A stretch of DNA of 64,000 nt from Commensalibacter melissae (GCF_003691365.1 NZ_CP033087.1:696501-760500); one strand, 5' to 3'; positions 20,088 to 30,661 are shown, numbered from the stretch's first letter. Notes: a model not told the origin generated them from the letters alone. Made by a program: numbers and translations.

Positions 20088-22733
20088 ATGAAGTTAGAAT
20101 TTGAATCAAATTTAGAATATCAAAAAACTGCGATATCTGCTGTGGTTGAGTTGTTTAAAGGGCAATCTAAGCATACAGCATGGTTTAACTTATATTCAAA
20201 TGGAAATAATGATCCAATTGCTCCGGTAAAAAATAATTTGGATATTGATCAAGCACAAATCTTTCAAAATTTACAGGAAATTCAAGAAAAGAATGGTGTT
20301 GCAAAATCTCGGTCGTTAGACAGTATGGACTTTTCTGTGGAAATGGAAACAGGCACAGGAAAGACCTATGTTTATTTAAGAACGATATATGAACTCAATG
20401 CCCACTATGGGTTTAGTAAATTCATTATTGTTGTACCTTCTATAGCTATTCGTGAAGGCGTTCAGAAAAGTCTTGAAATAACACGTGAACATTTCCAGAA
20501 TATTTATGCAAGAGAGCCTCTGAATTATACTATTTATAATAGTAAGCGACCTGGTGATATCAAAAATTTTGCCAAAAGTAATAATATAGAAATCATCGTT
20601 ATGAACATTGATTCATTTGCTAAAGATCAGAATGTTATCAATAAAATCAATGAAACAGGTCATAAGCTTATTGAATATATTCAGGAAACCTCTCCTGTTG
20701 TGATTATTGATGAGCCTCAGAATATGGAGACAGAAAAGCGGAAGGAAGCGATTAAAAACTTAAACGGTTTATGTCATCTACGATATTCCGCAACCCATAA
20801 GCATCAATATAATTGCGTCTATCAGCTTGATCCGGTAAAGGCTTATGATCTGGGATTGGTTAAGCAAATTGAAGTTGATTCCATTTACAGTGATGCAGCT
20901 TTTAATGATGCTTATGTTTTTGTTGGTGATTTTAAGACAGCCAAAACCAGTTGTTCTGTTAAACTTACTATTCATGTGAATGATAAGGTTGGTGTAAAGA
21001 AAAAGACCATTTCTGCAAAGGTTGGTGATGATTTATTTGAATTATCCAATCACAGAGAAGTTTATAAAGATGGATATATTCTTAATGAGATGAATGTACA
21101 AGATGAAAGCATTAAATTTTCTAATGGTCATACTCTCTATAAGGGGCAGGAAAACGGTAATGATGCAAAAGATGCTATTAAAAGATGCCAAATTAAAAAA
21201 ACGATCATAGAGCATTTGGCTAAAGAAGCCAAATTAAGCAAAGATGGTATAAAGGTCTTATCCTTATTTTTTATAGATAAAGTATCTAATTATCGAGACT
21301 ATGAAGAGAATCAAGCAGTAAAAGGTAAGTATGCACTTTGGTTTGAGGAAATTTATAGAAAGGTATTCAAGGAATGTTATAAAAAAGATATTTCAGGTGA
21401 GGAACTTGATCGATTGCATAATGGTTATTTCTCCCAAGATAAAAAAGGAATATTAAAAGATACCAAGGGAAATACAAAAGATGATGATGATACCTATAGT
21501 TTGATTATGAAAGACAAAGAGAAGCTTTTAGATATTAACGAGCCGTTACGGTTTATATTTTCTCATTCTGCATTAAGAGAAGGTTGGGACAATCCTAATG
21601 TTTTTCAAATATGTACTCTGAATGAAACAACCTCTGAAATGAAGAAACGCCAGGAAATAGGGCGAGGATTGAGATTGGCCGTTGATAAAGATGGGAAAAG
21701 AATACGGGGTAAAAATATTAATCGTCTGACGGTTATTGCCAATGAATCTTATGATGATTTCGCAAAAGCTTTACAAAGTGAGATTGAAGAAGATTGTGGC
21801 GTTAATTTTCAAGGCCGGATTAAAGACAAAGCACAAAGAACGAAGGTTATTTATAAAAAAGATTTTCAGGCAAACCCGTTATTTTTAGCAATATGGAATA
21901 AGATTAAATATAAAACAACCTATCGTGTTCATTATGATACCAATCAATTAATAGACAAAGTTGTCGAAGCTATCAAAATTTTACCTAAAATAACAGAACC
22001 TATTCTTTATTCGGAAAAGGTATTTTTGAATATTGATGAAGAAGGTGTCCAGACTAATTATTTGGCAAGTGAGCGTAATAAAACTCAAATAATTGCTAAA
22101 AATATTCCTGATATATTTGCTTATATTGAAAATAAAACTCAACTGACGAGGACAACAATTTTAGAGATATTGAAAAAATCTGAACGAATTGGTGATATTT
22201 CCAAAAATCCTCAAGATTTTCTTGATAAGGTTTGCGATGTTATTTCTAGAGAAATGCAGGAATTAATGATTGATGGTATTCGGTATCAAAAAGTTGGGCT
22301 TACTGAATATGAAATGAAGCTGTTTGATAGTAAAGAACTTGAAATCTATATGAATGACAATTCTTTTCAGGTCACAAATACTGGCAAAACCATTTATGAA
22401 AATATAGTTCCTTTAGATTCAGAAACAGAAAATCAGTTTGCTAAAGAGTGTGAGACTAGTGAACAAGTTAAATATTATTTTAAACTTCCAAATTGGTTCA
22501 AAATAAAAACGCCTATTGGAAATTATAACCCTGATTGGGCATTAGTGTTTGAAAATGATGCAAAGATATATTTTGTTGTGGAGACTAAAAATACAGGAAA
22601 TGATGTTGTTGATTTATCAAAACTATCTAAAAGTGAGCTATTGAAAATTAAATGTGGCAAGGCACATTTTAAAATTATGGATGATGTTAGGTATGAGGTT
22701 GTAACTAAAGTTTCAGATCTTAGTCATATTTAA
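20088..22733 (+). CDS. res: Type III restriction endonuclease subunit (Res)
   Basis: An 881-residue superfamily 2 helicase/nuclease. Counting from the ATG at 20088, Walker A ETGTGKT lies at about 87-93, the DEAD-like box DEPQ at about 208-211 and helicase motif VI in QEIGRGLRLAVD. A C-terminal PD-(D/E)xK nuclease has P815-D816 and E832-T-K834. It uses ATP hydrolysis with Mod to cleave DNA between two inversely oriented unmethylated sites. An upstream in-frame ATG at 20049 lies inside mod; MKLEFESNLEYQ at 20088 fits Res N-termini better. All key motifs are present, so the enzyme appears functional. Confidence 0.92.
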   Translation: MKLEFESNLEYQKTAISAVVELFKGQSKHTAWFNLYSNGNNDPIAPVKNNLDIDQAQIFQNLQEIQEKNGVAKSRSLDSMDFSVEMETGTGKTYVYLRTIYELNAHYGFSKFIIVVPSIAIREGVQKSLEITREHFQNIYAREPLNYTIYNSKRPGDIKNFAKSNNIEIIVMNIDSFAKDQNVINKINETGHKLIEYIQETSPVVIIDEPQNMETEKRKEAIKNLNGLCHLRYSATHKHQYNCVYQLDPVKAYDLGLVKQIEVDSIYSDAAFNDAYVFVGDFKTAKTSCSVKLTIHVNDKVGVKKKTISAKVGDDLFELSNHREVYKDGYILNEMNVQDESIKFSNGHTLYKGQENGNDAKDAIKRCQIKKTIIEHLAKEAKLSKDGIKVLSLFFIDKVSNYRDYEENQAVKGKYALWFEEIYRKVFKECYKKDISGEELDRLHNGYFSQDKKGILKDTKGNTKDDDDTYSLIMKDKEKLLDINEPLRFIFSHSALREGWDNPNVFQICTLNETTSEMKKRQEIGRGLRLAVDKDGKRIRGKNINRLTVIANESYDDFAKALQSEIEEDCGVNFQGRIKDKAQRTKVIYKKDFQANPLFLAIWNKIKYKTTYRVHYDTNQLIDKVVEAIKILPKITEPILYSEKVFLNIDEEGVQTNYLASERNKTQIIAKNIPDIFAYIENKTQLTRTTILEILKKSERIGDISKNPQDFLDKVCDVISREMQELMIDGIRYQKVGLTEYEMKLFDSKELEIYMNDNSFQVTNTGKTIYENIVPLDSETENQFAKECETSEQVKYYFKLPNWFKIKTPIGNYNPDWALVFENDAKIYFVVETKNTGNDVVDLSKLSKSELLKIKCGKAHFKIMDDVRYEVVTKVSDLSHI

Positions 22734-22755
22734 AATAATTATTACATCTTGTAAT

Positions 22756-22787
22756 AGACGGTAATTACAACTCATCGTCTTTTTTTA
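22756..22787 (+). terminator. Possible terminator of the R-M operon
   Basis: AGACG and CGTCT pair around a 15-base loop and are followed by a run of seven T. The stem is short; an alternative TGTAAT/ATTACA pairing competes with it. Confidence 0.4.
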
Positions 22788-22827
22788 ACAATCGGTATGT
22801 TTGTGTATTGATTTGATTACATGTGTT

Positions 22828-23547
22828 TTATTTAACATAATAATTCATCAATTTCTGCAAGGATTCCTTCTGAATTCCTTCAGAATCAAAATTGTCAGGC
22901 TCAAGCCAGTCATTAAATGCCTTGGAAAGTTTTGGAAATTCAAGATCAAGAATTGAATACCATGCTGTATCCCGGTTACGGCCATGAATAACCAAAGCTT
23001 GACGGAATATTCCCTCGAATGTAAAACCGTAGCGTAAGGCCGCAGCACGAGAGGGTGCATTTAATGTATCACATTTCCATTCAAGACGACGATAACCAAG
23101 TTCCTCGAATGCATATTTCATTAAAAGATAGATTGCCTCCGTGGCCATTGTTGTTTTTTTTAATCGTCCAGAAAAAATAACGCTACCAATTTCTATCACT
23201 CCATTTGTTGGATCTATTCGCATGAGAGCAATTGAACCGATTGCTTGATTGGAATTTTTGTCAAGAATGGCATAATGAAATGGATCTTTGATATTTTCTA
23301 ATTTAAGTAGCCATTCCCGATATTCATTAAAGTCATTAAACGGGCCGGATAAAAGATAGGTCCATAGCCCTTTATCAGTACCGTTAAAAAAGGCATCATA
23401 AAGTTGCAAAGCATGTTGTCTGACATTTATGCGTTCAAGTCGGCAATATTGTCCCGTGATTGTTTCTTTTTTGGGAAGCTTTGCTTTTTTCCATGAAGGA
23501 AGAGCTTGACCAATCGGTTGTTGATAAGCATTAAAACGGATCGACAT
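22828..23547 (-). CDS. GNAT-family N-acetyltransferase (RimJ/RimL type)
   Basis: A 239-residue protein with the GNAT fold: HYAILDKNSNQAIGSIALMRIDP, then a beta4-alpha3 region in GSVIFSGRLKKTTMATEAIYLL, and RLEWKCDTLNAPSRAAALRYGFTFEGIFRQ. The last stretch is typical of RimJ/RimL-like enzymes that acetylate protein N-termini or small amines with acetyl-CoA. The substrate is unknown. It is a single leftward gene beside the R-M locus. Confidence 0.85.
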   Translation of the reverse strand: MSIRFNAYQQPIGQALPSWKKAKLPKKETITGQYCRLERINVRQHALQLYDAFFNGTDKGLWTYLLSGPFNDFNEYREWLLKLENIKDPFHYAILDKNSNQAIGSIALMRIDPTNGVIEIGSVIFSGRLKKTTMATEAIYLLMKYAFEELGYRRLEWKCDTLNAPSRAAALRYGFTFEGIFRQALVIHGRNRDTAWYSILDLEFPKLSKAFNDWLEPDNFDSEGIQKESLQKLMNYYVK

Positions 23548-23660
23548 CGTGGACCTTTCTATGAGGAGAATAATTCTAGTCAGGTAAAATTACTGTTAGA
23601 AACTGAATAAGCATTTTTTTAGTGGAGCTATACGAAAGAATGACATTCTGGAATGAAAAA

Positions 23661-24572
23661 CTATATTTGATTAAAATTTTTTATATCTTTTTGGGGAGAC
23701 TTGCCAAATATGGCTTTGTAATCACGACTAAAATGTGAGGGACTTTCATAACCAACCTGATAGGAAGCAGTGGCAGCGTTAAGATTATTATTGATCATCA
23801 GACGTTTTGCTTCATGAACGCGTAACCATTTTTGATATTGTAACGGGCTTTTTCCGGTTAGTTGGCGGAAATGATGATGCAAGCTTGAGGGACTCATGTT
23901 AACGGCACTGGCAAGATGGCTTATTTTCAAGGGTTGAGAATAATTTTGTTTAAGCCATTCGATTGCTTTTCTGATATTAGATCCTGTATTACCAGTTGTT
24001 ATAATCTGTAAAAGAATTGGTGCGGCATCGCTGGTTAGCAGTCGATAGTAAATTTCCCTGATGACTAACGGGGCAAGAACTGGAATGGTTTCGGGCTCAT
24101 CCATTAAGGATAGAAGCCTGTACATGGGTTCCAAAAAGGATACATTAACACTGCAAATAGATACACTGCTACATTTCGTTTTGTTTGAATTCCTAAGATC
24201 AATTTGTGTACTTAATTCAGCAATAATATTGCGTTCCAAATTTAAGGAAATTCCAAAACAGGGTTTAATAGGGGATGCTTCCATTATTTGGCTGTTCGTA
24301 GGGATGTCCAGAGAAGTAATGAGCAAATGATGTTTGTCGTATGGAAAGATATTTTTATCAATAATTATCTGTTTAGTACCCTGGCATAACAAACTGATAC
24401 TCGGTTGATAAAAACAGGCACATGCTTGACGAGGTGTCTCTTGTCTAAAAAGTTTGAGATCTTTAATCAGGGTGTTATGTGCACCCGTTGTTTTTACATG
24501 TCGTTCAAGAATATTGATTATTTTTTGATAAAATAATTCGGTTTGACTGTCTGAAGACTGATTGAGTGTCAT
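23661..24572 (-). CDS. AraC-family transcriptional regulator
   Basis: A 303-residue regulator. The N-terminal half is an AraC_N-type cupin domain (CACFYQPSISLLCQGTKQII), the type seen in regulators near oxidoreductase genes. The C-terminal part holds two helix-turn-helix units (SHLASAVNMSPSSLHHHFRQLTGKSP and ATASYQVGYESPSHFSRDYKAIFGKSP). It is transcribed away from two aldo/keto reductase genes across a 187-bp shared gap, so it probably controls them. The inducer is unknown. Confidence 0.88.
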   Translation of the reverse strand: MTLNQSSDSQTELFYQKIINILERHVKTTGAHNTLIKDLKLFRQETPRQACACFYQPSISLLCQGTKQIIIDKNIFPYDKHHLLITSLDIPTNSQIMEASPIKPCFGISLNLERNIIAELSTQIDLRNSNKTKCSSVSICSVNVSFLEPMYRLLSLMDEPETIPVLAPLVIREIYYRLLTSDAAPILLQIITTGNTGSNIRKAIEWLKQNYSQPLKISHLASAVNMSPSSLHHHFRQLTGKSPLQYQKWLRVHEAKRLMINNNLNAATASYQVGYESPSHFSRDYKAIFGKSPQKDIKNFNQI

Positions 24573-24759
24573 TATAATGGATTAGACAAATTGATGATTA
24601 TTCAGATTTTATAAGTAAACATAAATTATTTGCAGGATCAGGTAATTATTACGGAATATCAAGATATTATACAACGCTTTTTTTATCGTATTATTTATTT
24701 GAAAATCAAACAATAGAAAAGATTTTCGATAATTTTCATATCATATTTGAGATAAAAAA

Positions 24760-25785
24760 ATGAAGTATATAAATCTAGGTCGTACAGGTCTTAAAGTATC
24801 GAAATTATGTTTGGGATGCATGAGTTTCGGTGAACCCAACCGGTTGCCACAAGCCTGGTCAATTGATGAAACTGCTGCACGCCCTTTTTTTAGACAGGCC
24901 ATTGAGGCGGGAATTAATTTTTTTGATACGGCAAATATTTATTCTGGAGGCAGTTCAGAGGAAATAACGGGGCGAGCATTGAATGATATGGCACGGCGAG
25001 AAGAAATTGTAGTGGCGACCAAGGCTTTTTTCCCTTGGCGGAATTCGCCTAATACAGGTTTTCTATCGCGTAAAGCTCTTTTTCAATCAATTGATGACAG
25101 TTTGTCACGATTAAAAATGGATTATGTAGATCTTTACCAAATTCACCGTTTTGACCATGGAACCCCGATCGAGGAAACCATGGAGGCCTTGCATGACATC
25201 GTGAAATCAGGAAAGGTTCGCTATATTGGAGCATCCTCTATGGAAACATGGCGTTTTGCCAAAATGCAACATATTGCAAGGCAAAATGGATGGACACGTT
25301 TTGTTTCCATGCAGCCTCAATATAATTTGCTTTATCGGGAAGAGGAACGGGAAATGTTGCCTTTTTGTGCGGATCAAGGTATTGGTGTCATTCCTTGGAG
25401 TCCAATGGCAAGGGGACGATTGACTCGTGATTTTGATGAAGTTACACGACGTACTCAAAATGATGCTTTTGCTTTGAAAATGTATCAGGATGCAGAACAG
25501 CAGGATCGAAAAGTCGTGGAGGTTGTCGCAAAGATTGCCAACTTGCATCATGTCCCTCGTGCATATGTCGCATTGGGCTGGTTATTATCAAAAAAATACG
25601 TAACGGCACCTATTATTGGGGTAACAAAGGCTGAACATTTGACAACGGCTGTAAAGGCGCTTGATTTTTCTTTAACAGAAAATGAAATAAACAGTCTTGA
25701 AGCACCGTATGTACCGCATCCTGTAAATGGAATTATTCCTCCATTGTCAAAGGAACCTATGGCGATTACACCGCCCAGGGTTTAG
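24760..25785 (+). CDS. Aldo/keto reductase
   Basis: A 341-residue TIM-barrel oxidoreductase with the AKR catalytic tetrad D56 (FFDTANIY), Y61, K88 (VVATKAFF) and H129 (LYQIHRFD). The NADPH-binding C-terminal part includes GWLLSKKYVTAPIIGVTKAEHL. The family reduces aldehydes or ketones; the substrate cannot be read from sequence. It is divergent from the AraC regulator and followed 77 bases later by a second, different aldo/keto reductase, suggesting one regulated unit. Confidence 0.9.
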   Translation: MKYINLGRTGLKVSKLCLGCMSFGEPNRLPQAWSIDETAARPFFRQAIEAGINFFDTANIYSGGSSEEITGRALNDMARREEIVVATKAFFPWRNSPNTGFLSRKALFQSIDDSLSRLKMDYVDLYQIHRFDHGTPIEETMEALHDIVKSGKVRYIGASSMETWRFAKMQHIARQNGWTRFVSMQPQYNLLYREEEREMLPFCADQGIGVIPWSPMARGRLTRDFDEVTRRTQNDAFALKMYQDAEQQDRKVVEVVAKIANLHHVPRAYVALGWLLSKKYVTAPIIGVTKAEHLTTAVKALDFSLTENEINSLEAPYVPHPVNGIIPPLSKEPMAITPPRV

Positions 25786-25862
25786 ATATTCCAATTCATT
25801 TGAATTGCATTATCTGCAAAATCAAAAATATTTAAAATTGCAAACAAAAAGATTGAGCTATC

Positions 25863-26852
25863 ATGAGATATCGATTTTTGGGAAGAACAGGTCTGAAGAT
25901 AAGTGATTTATGTCTTGGAACCATGAATTTTGGTGATGTCACGGATGAAAAAGAAAGCTGCATGATTATGGATAAGGCAATTGATGCAGGAATTAATTTT
26001 TTTGATACGGCAGATGTTTATGGAGGATTACAATGGCCAGAAATTCCTAAGGGATATGGCATTTCTGAAGAAATTATTGGACGATGGCTTAAAAAGAGCG
26101 GTCAGAGAGACAAGGTTGTATTGGCTACCAAAGTTTACCAGCCTATGGATTTTGGGCCGAATGACCGGCATTTGTCAGCTTATCATATTCGAAAAGCGTG
26201 TGAAGACAGTTTGCGACGTTTAAAAACTGATCATATTGATCTTTATCAAATGCATCATATTGATCGAGAAACTCCATGGGAGGAAATATGGCAGGCAATG
26301 GAGTTATTGATTCAACAGGGAAAAGTTTTATATATAGGAAGTTGTAATTTTGCTGGTTGGCAAATAGCCACAGCTCAGGGATTGGCCAAGGAACGTCATT
26401 TTTACGGACTGGTTTCTGAGCAAAGCCCCTATAATCTGACAGAACGTACAGTTGAGCTGGAAGTCCTTCCATCCTGTCGATATCATGGTCTTGGATTTAT
26501 TCCCTATTCTCCATTGGCAGGTGGATTGCTTGGGGGTGTCCTCTCGAAACAGAAAAATGGCGAGCGACGTTTTAGAGAACAGGAACTGAAAATAATTGAA
26601 AAATTAAGATACCAACTTGAAAAATATGAGAATCTTGCTGCTGAACTTAAAATAACTCCTGCAAATTTAGCCCTTGCCTGGTTAAGATATCAACCTGATG
26701 TCACAGCACCGATTATTGGACCTCGTACTGAAACACAGCTGGATAATGCTATTGAAGGGCTTTCCATTACATTGTCAGATGAAATAATATATACCTTAAA
26801 TGATATTTGGCCCGGTATGGGGGGTGAGGCACCTGAAGCCTATGCCTGGTAG
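25863..26852 (+). CDS. Aldo/keto reductase (second copy, divergent paralogue)
   Basis: A 329-residue aldo/keto reductase with tetrad D48 (FFDTADVY), Y53, K90 (VLATKVYQ) and H131 (LYQMHHID). The C-terminal cofactor region ALAWLRYQPDVTAPIIGPRTETQL is intact. It shares the fold with the preceding gene but differs in many places, including an insertion after VYGG (about 54-66). It is therefore an old paralogue rather than a recent duplicate. It is probably cotranscribed with the first and ends at a strong shared terminator. Confidence 0.9.
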   Translation: MRYRFLGRTGLKISDLCLGTMNFGDVTDEKESCMIMDKAIDAGINFFDTADVYGGLQWPEIPKGYGISEEIIGRWLKKSGQRDKVVLATKVYQPMDFGPNDRHLSAYHIRKACEDSLRRLKTDHIDLYQMHHIDRETPWEEIWQAMELLIQQGKVLYIGSCNFAGWQIATAQGLAKERHFYGLVSEQSPYNLTERTVELEVLPSCRYHGLGFIPYSPLAGGLLGGVLSKQKNGERRFREQELKIIEKLRYQLEKYENLAAELKITPANLALAWLRYQPDVTAPIIGPRTETQLDNAIEGLSITLSDEIIYTLNDIWPGMGGEAPEAYAW

Positions 26853-26916
26853 AAATTTTTCAAGTCTATAATTATTGATGATAAATTCATATAATCATGT
26901 GAATTAATTTATTTCG

Positions 26917-26961
26917 AAAAATTGTGAAAATAAGATTAAATAAATTATTTTCACAATTTTT
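26917..26961. terminator. Strong bidirectional terminator
   Basis: A perfect 17-bp inverted repeat (26917-26933 with 26945-26961), loop 11 bases, lies between the convergent aldo/keto reductase and rlmN genes. T-rich flanks on each strand make it a good two-way terminator. Confidence 0.75.
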
Positions 26962-26983
26962 ATTTGATTTTAAAACAATGTTG

Positions 26984-28204
26984 TCAGTCAGAAATTGTTT
27001 CGTTATGTTTTAAATTTTTAGAAATTTTGGCTTTTTGACTTTCAGTGCGTAATTGTCCGCATGCTGCAAGAATATCACGCCCTCTTGGGGTGCGGATGGG
27101 CGAGGAATAACCTGCCTGCATAATGATATCGGCAAACTTTTGCACCTGTTCAGTTTTGGAGGGTTTGTAATCACTGCCTGGCCATGGATTAAATGGAATT
27201 AGATTAACCTTGGCATGAATACCCTTTAATAGATGCACCAGTTCACGTGCATCTGATTCACTGTCATTAATTCCCCTTAACATAATGTATTCAAACGTTA
27301 TACGACGTGAATTACTTGCTGCAGGGTATCGACGGCAGGCTGCCAGAACGTCTTTTATAGGATATTTACGATTTAAGGGAACGAGCTCATTTCGTAAATC
27401 ATCCCTGACAGCATGAAGGGAAATGGCTAGATTAATTGCCAGTTCCCTTCCACATTGATCCATCATGGGAACTACACCGGACGTTGACAAGGTAATCCGG
27501 CGACGAGAGATTCCAATTCCCTCATCATCCATAACGATACGCATTGCCTTGGCAACATTGTCATAATTATAAAGAGGTTCGCCCATTCCCATCAGAACTA
27601 TGGTTGATAGAAGACGGGGTCTTCCAGCGGTCGGGGTTGGCCATTCATTATAACTATCCCTTGCCGCCATGAATTGACCTACCATTTCTGTTGCACCAAG
27701 ATTTCGAACCAGATTTTGCGTGCCGGTATGACAAAAACGGCAGGACAACGTACATCCGACCTGTGAGGAAATGCAGACAGCACCACGATCTTCTCGACGA
27801 TCGGGAATATAAACTGTTTCAGCTTCTTGTTTATCCCTGAAGCGAAAAAGAAACTTGCGGGTATCATCTTTTGAGGTCTGTTGCATAACCAGTTCCGGTC
27901 GGCTGATCACACAATGTTCTGCCAATTTGGCTTGCAAGGGTTTACTGATTGAACTCATCAAAGAGAAATCGGTAACACCTTTATGATAAATCCAGTGCCA
28001 TAACTGTTTCGTACGGAAGGATTTTTCCCCCATACCCATTAGGACCTCTTCCAATTCTTCCCGTGAAAGTCCAACAAGTTCCTGTCTTCCATCTGATAAT
28101 TTCAAGGACGGAGGACTGAAAAGTGCTGACTTTGCTAGAATTCTTTTTTTTTCTTCTTCAGAAAAATCGGAGATAATAGGGGTATTCATAAAGAAACGAT
28201 TCAA
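26984..28204 (-). CDS. rlmN: Dual-specificity RNA methyltransferase RlmN
   Basis: A 406-residue radical SAM enzyme. The cluster cysteines are C151, C155 and C158 in [15 protein letters not shown]-binding [13 protein letters not shown] follows, and the catalytic cysteine is in [12 protein letters not shown] near the C-terminus. RlmN methylates C2 of A2503 in 23S rRNA and A37 of some tRNAs, improving translational accuracy. A second in-frame ATG five codons later is an alternative start. It lies 20 bases downstream of argJ, so it is probably cotranscribed. Confidence 0.95.
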   Translation of the reverse strand: MNRFFMNTPIISDFSEEEKKRILAKSALFSPPSLKLSDGRQELVGLSREELEEVLMGMGEKSFRTKQLWHWIYHKGVTDFSLMSSISKPLQAKLAEHCVISRPELVMQQTSKDDTRKFLFRFRDKQEAETVYIPDRREDRGAVCISSQVGCTLSCRFCHTGTQNLVRNLGATEMVGQFMAARDSYNEWPTPTAGRPRLLSTIVLMGMGEPLYNYDNVAKAMRIVMDDEGIGISRRRITLSTSGVVPMMDQCGRELAINLAISLHAVRDDLRNELVPLNRKYPIKDVLAACRRYPAASNSRRITFEYIMLRGINDSESDARELVHLLKGIHAKVNLIPFNPWPGSDYKPSKTEQVQKFADIIMQAGYSSPIRTPRGRDILAACGQLRTESQKAKISKNLKHNETISD

Positions 28205-28224
28205 TTGATAATAAATAAAAGAAA

Positions 28225-29460
28225 TTAGGAACGCAGATAAGAGCCGTTAATTTCAATATAACCTTGTGTTAGGTTACAGCTCCAAATTTTTGCGTGTCCC
28301 TCTCCCAGATTTAGGTTGACTTTAATTTTTATGACTTGTTCTTGCATATGCTTGTTAACTTTATCTTGGTCATAATCTGATAAAACCTCACCTTGTTTGG
28401 CAACCCAAATATTACCTATTGCCACTGACAAAAGGTCACGGTCGGCTGGTTCGCCGGCTTTGCCTACCGCCATTACAACACGTCCCCAATTGGCATCCTC
28501 ACCTGTTATTGCTGTTTTCACAAGAGGGGAGTTACCGATTGATTGTCCGATTTTAAAAGCTGATTCATTGTTAACGGCACCTTCAACCTTGATTTCAATC
28601 AGTTTTGTTACGCCTTCACCATCCCTAATAACCAAAAGAGCCAATTCTTGTAACAATTTTTCTAAGGCATTTGAAAAATTGCTTAATCTTGGGTCATCAA
28701 TATCATTGATTTCGGTATTGGGGGTCTGACCCGTGGCAAATAAAAGAAGGGTATCAGAGGTTGATGTATCGGAATCAACTGTTATTGAATTAAAGGTTGT
28801 TTTGACTTTTTCATTTAATAATTTTTGTAAGACAGTAGCGGGCAATTTTGCGTCAGTTGTAACAAAACAAAGCATAGTGGCCATATCAGGTGCGATCATA
28901 CCGCTCCCCTTGGCGATTCCCTGAATAGTGACAGGAATATTGTCAATATCTGTTTTAAGGGAAAAGCCTTTGGCAAATGTATCCGTAGTCAGGATTGCTT
29001 GAGCTGTTTCCTTCCATTGATCAGAAGCCAATTTCGAATAAAGTTCTGGAAGATAATTGATGATTTTCTGATAAGGAAGCTGTTCGCCAATAACCCCTGT
29101 AGAGGCAACAAAAATTTCTTCGGGTGCGCAGTTTATTGTTTTTGCAGCTGCCTGTGCTGAATATTTAACTGCATCAAAACCTGCCTGACCCGTAAATACA
29201 TTGGCAATACCGGCATTGACAAGTAATCCCCTGGCTTTACCGTGATATAAAATTTTTCTGCACCAATCGATAGGTGCACCTGGACATTTGTTTTTGGTAA
29301 ATACTCCTGCGACGGTTGTGTTCGGAGCGAATTCCATTAATGACAAATCAAGACGTCCAGTATATCGTAATCCTGCTTGAACAGATGCAAGTTTTACACC
29401 GGCAACGGGGCAAAGCTCAGGGAGGGTTACGGCAAGCGGAGAAACAGGATAACTCGACAT
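28225..29460 (-). CDS. argJ: Bifunctional ornithine acetyltransferase / N-acetylglutamate synthase
   Basis: A 411-residue ArgJ. The self-cleavage region [16 protein letters not shown] contains the conserved ATML whose threonine becomes the nucleophile of the beta chain. [18 protein letters not shown] and the N-terminal [10 protein letters not shown] are also family signatures. The enzyme transfers acetyl from N-acetylornithine to glutamate, recycling acetyl groups in arginine synthesis. Bifunctionality depends on residues I cannot judge by eye. It lies between PpiC and rlmN, as in related alphaproteobacteria. Confidence 0.95.
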   Translation of the reverse strand: MSSYPVSPLAVTLPELCPVAGVKLASVQAGLRYTGRLDLSLMEFAPNTTVAGVFTKNKCPGAPIDWCRKILYHGKARGLLVNAGIANVFTGQAGFDAVKYSAQAAAKTINCAPEEIFVASTGVIGEQLPYQKIINYLPELYSKLASDQWKETAQAILTTDTFAKGFSLKTDIDNIPVTIQGIAKGSGMIAPDMATMLCFVTTDAKLPATVLQKLLNEKVKTTFNSITVDSDTSTSDTLLLFATGQTPNTEINDIDDPRLSNFSNALEKLLQELALLVIRDGEGVTKLIEIKVEGAVNNESAFKIGQSIGNSPLVKTAITGEDANWGRVVMAVGKAGEPADRDLLSVAIGNIWVAKQGEVLSDYDQDKVNKHMQEQVIKIKVNLNLGEGHAKIWSCNLTQGYIEINGSYLRS

Positions 29461-29648
29461 GGTAGACTCTTTTTCAACAATGGAGCAAAATAATGGATAC
29501 GACAGGATTGATTCATATCCGGTTATAATGAAATATTTATATTTTACTGAAAATGTTTTTTACAAGTTTTCTTTATAAGAAAAAAGGATTTAATAATATG
29601 TTTTTTGAATTAAATTCTTTAGGGATATTAATCAATAAACATTCTGAA

Positions 29649-29684
29649 TTTATAAAAGGGAAAATTTATTTTCCCTTTTATAAA
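29649..29684 (-). terminator. Terminator downstream of the parvulin gene
   Basis: A perfect 16-bp inverted repeat (29649-29664 / 29669-29684) with a TTTA loop lies 5 bases beyond the parvulin stop. Its outer stem is AT-only and supplies the U-rich tail on either strand. Confidence 0.65.
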
Positions 29685-29689
29685 AATTT

Positions 29690-30661
29690 TTATTGATTTG
29701 TTCTGTCAGAGTTATTTTTTTGTGTGGCAGGCATTTGTGTTAAAGAATGAATGGCTTCATCATTTTTGGTAATTTTACTTTGTTTAATTACATTTTCAAT
29801 AATGGTTTTCATTCTTTGTTGATACAGGTTTTTGCGAATTTCATCTTTTACCTTATCCAATGGTGGTACCGGAGCGTTTCTATAACCAAGAACCTTGATG
29901 ACATGCCAACCAAATTGGGTTTTCACCGGAGCGGTTGTAATTGTATTTGCTTTCAGCGCAAAGGCTGCATTGATGAATTCCGGTGCAAGAGGGTCATTTT
30001 GTTTGACCCATCCCAAATCACCGCCATTTTCGCTACCGCTCTCTTTATCGGTTGAATATTGTTTGGCAAGATTAGCGAAATTTTTGCCTGCATGAAGTTG
30101 ACTGATGATTTTTACAGCTTCCGGTTGTGTTTTTACAAGAATATGACATATATGCGCCTCTTTAACAGGGGCTGCGTTGGCGAAATGCTGATCGTAAAAA
30201 GTTTGAATGGCTTTATCGTCAATTGGATTTTGTTTTAAATTCTTTTCCAATTCAGATTTTTGGAATGTCGAAAACAGGATATCCTTTTGCATGAATTCAA
30301 TTTGTTGCTTGACCTCAGGGGAATTCTGTAAATTCTGTTTTTCAGCAACTTGTAGAACTGCATTTTGAACAATTAATTGCTGAAGGATTATTGTTGTCAA
30401 AACAGGTGCAGGCAGACTTTTATATTGATCGGGCAACATCTTGCGCATATTTTGGATATCATGATACGTAATATTTTTATCATTAACAGTTGCCAAAACA
30501 GTATTTTCATCTATTTTGCTAGGACTTGACTGATTTTGAGCGGCAGGTGCTGACGGGGTAGTTGTGACAGCAGGTTCAGCGGCAATAACTGCTGTTGTCA
30601 AAAGGCTTGAGGAAAAAAGAAGGGTTGCTGCAAATTTGAATGATTTGTTGTAAAAAGACAT
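29690..30661 (-). CDS. Periplasmic parvulin-type peptidylprolyl isomerase
   Basis: A 323-residue secreted protein with a signal peptide (about 1-28, ending AVIAAEP), a SurA_N-like helical region, and a parvulin domain. The parvulin core includes EAHICHILVKTQPEA, FANLAKQYSTDKESGSENGGDLGWV and TQFGWHVIKVLG. Such proteins catalyse proline isomerisation and chaperone outer-membrane proteins in the periplasm. It is divergent from secA across 283 bases, a pairing that makes sense for export and folding. Confidence 0.92.
   Translation of the reverse strand: MSFYNKSFKFAATLLFSSSLLTTAVIAAEPAVTTTPSAPAAQNQSSPSKIDENTVLATVNDKNITYHDIQNMRKMLPDQYKSLPAPVLTTIILQQLIVQNAVLQVAEKQNLQNSPEVKQQIEFMQKDILFSTFQKSELEKNLKQNPIDDKAIQTFYDQHFANAAPVKEAHICHILVKTQPEAVKIISQLHAGKNFANLAKQYSTDKESGSENGGDLGWVKQNDPLAPEFINAAFALKANTITTAPVKTQFGWHVIKVLGYRNAPVPPLDKVKDEIRKNLYQQRMKTIIENVIKQSKITKNDEAIHSLTQMPATQKNNSDRTNQ

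Noticed and set aside
29649-29684. Perfect inverted repeat as an insertion-sequence end
   Set aside because: It sits right after a stop codon with a 4-base loop, has no transposase or second copy, and is best explained as a terminator.
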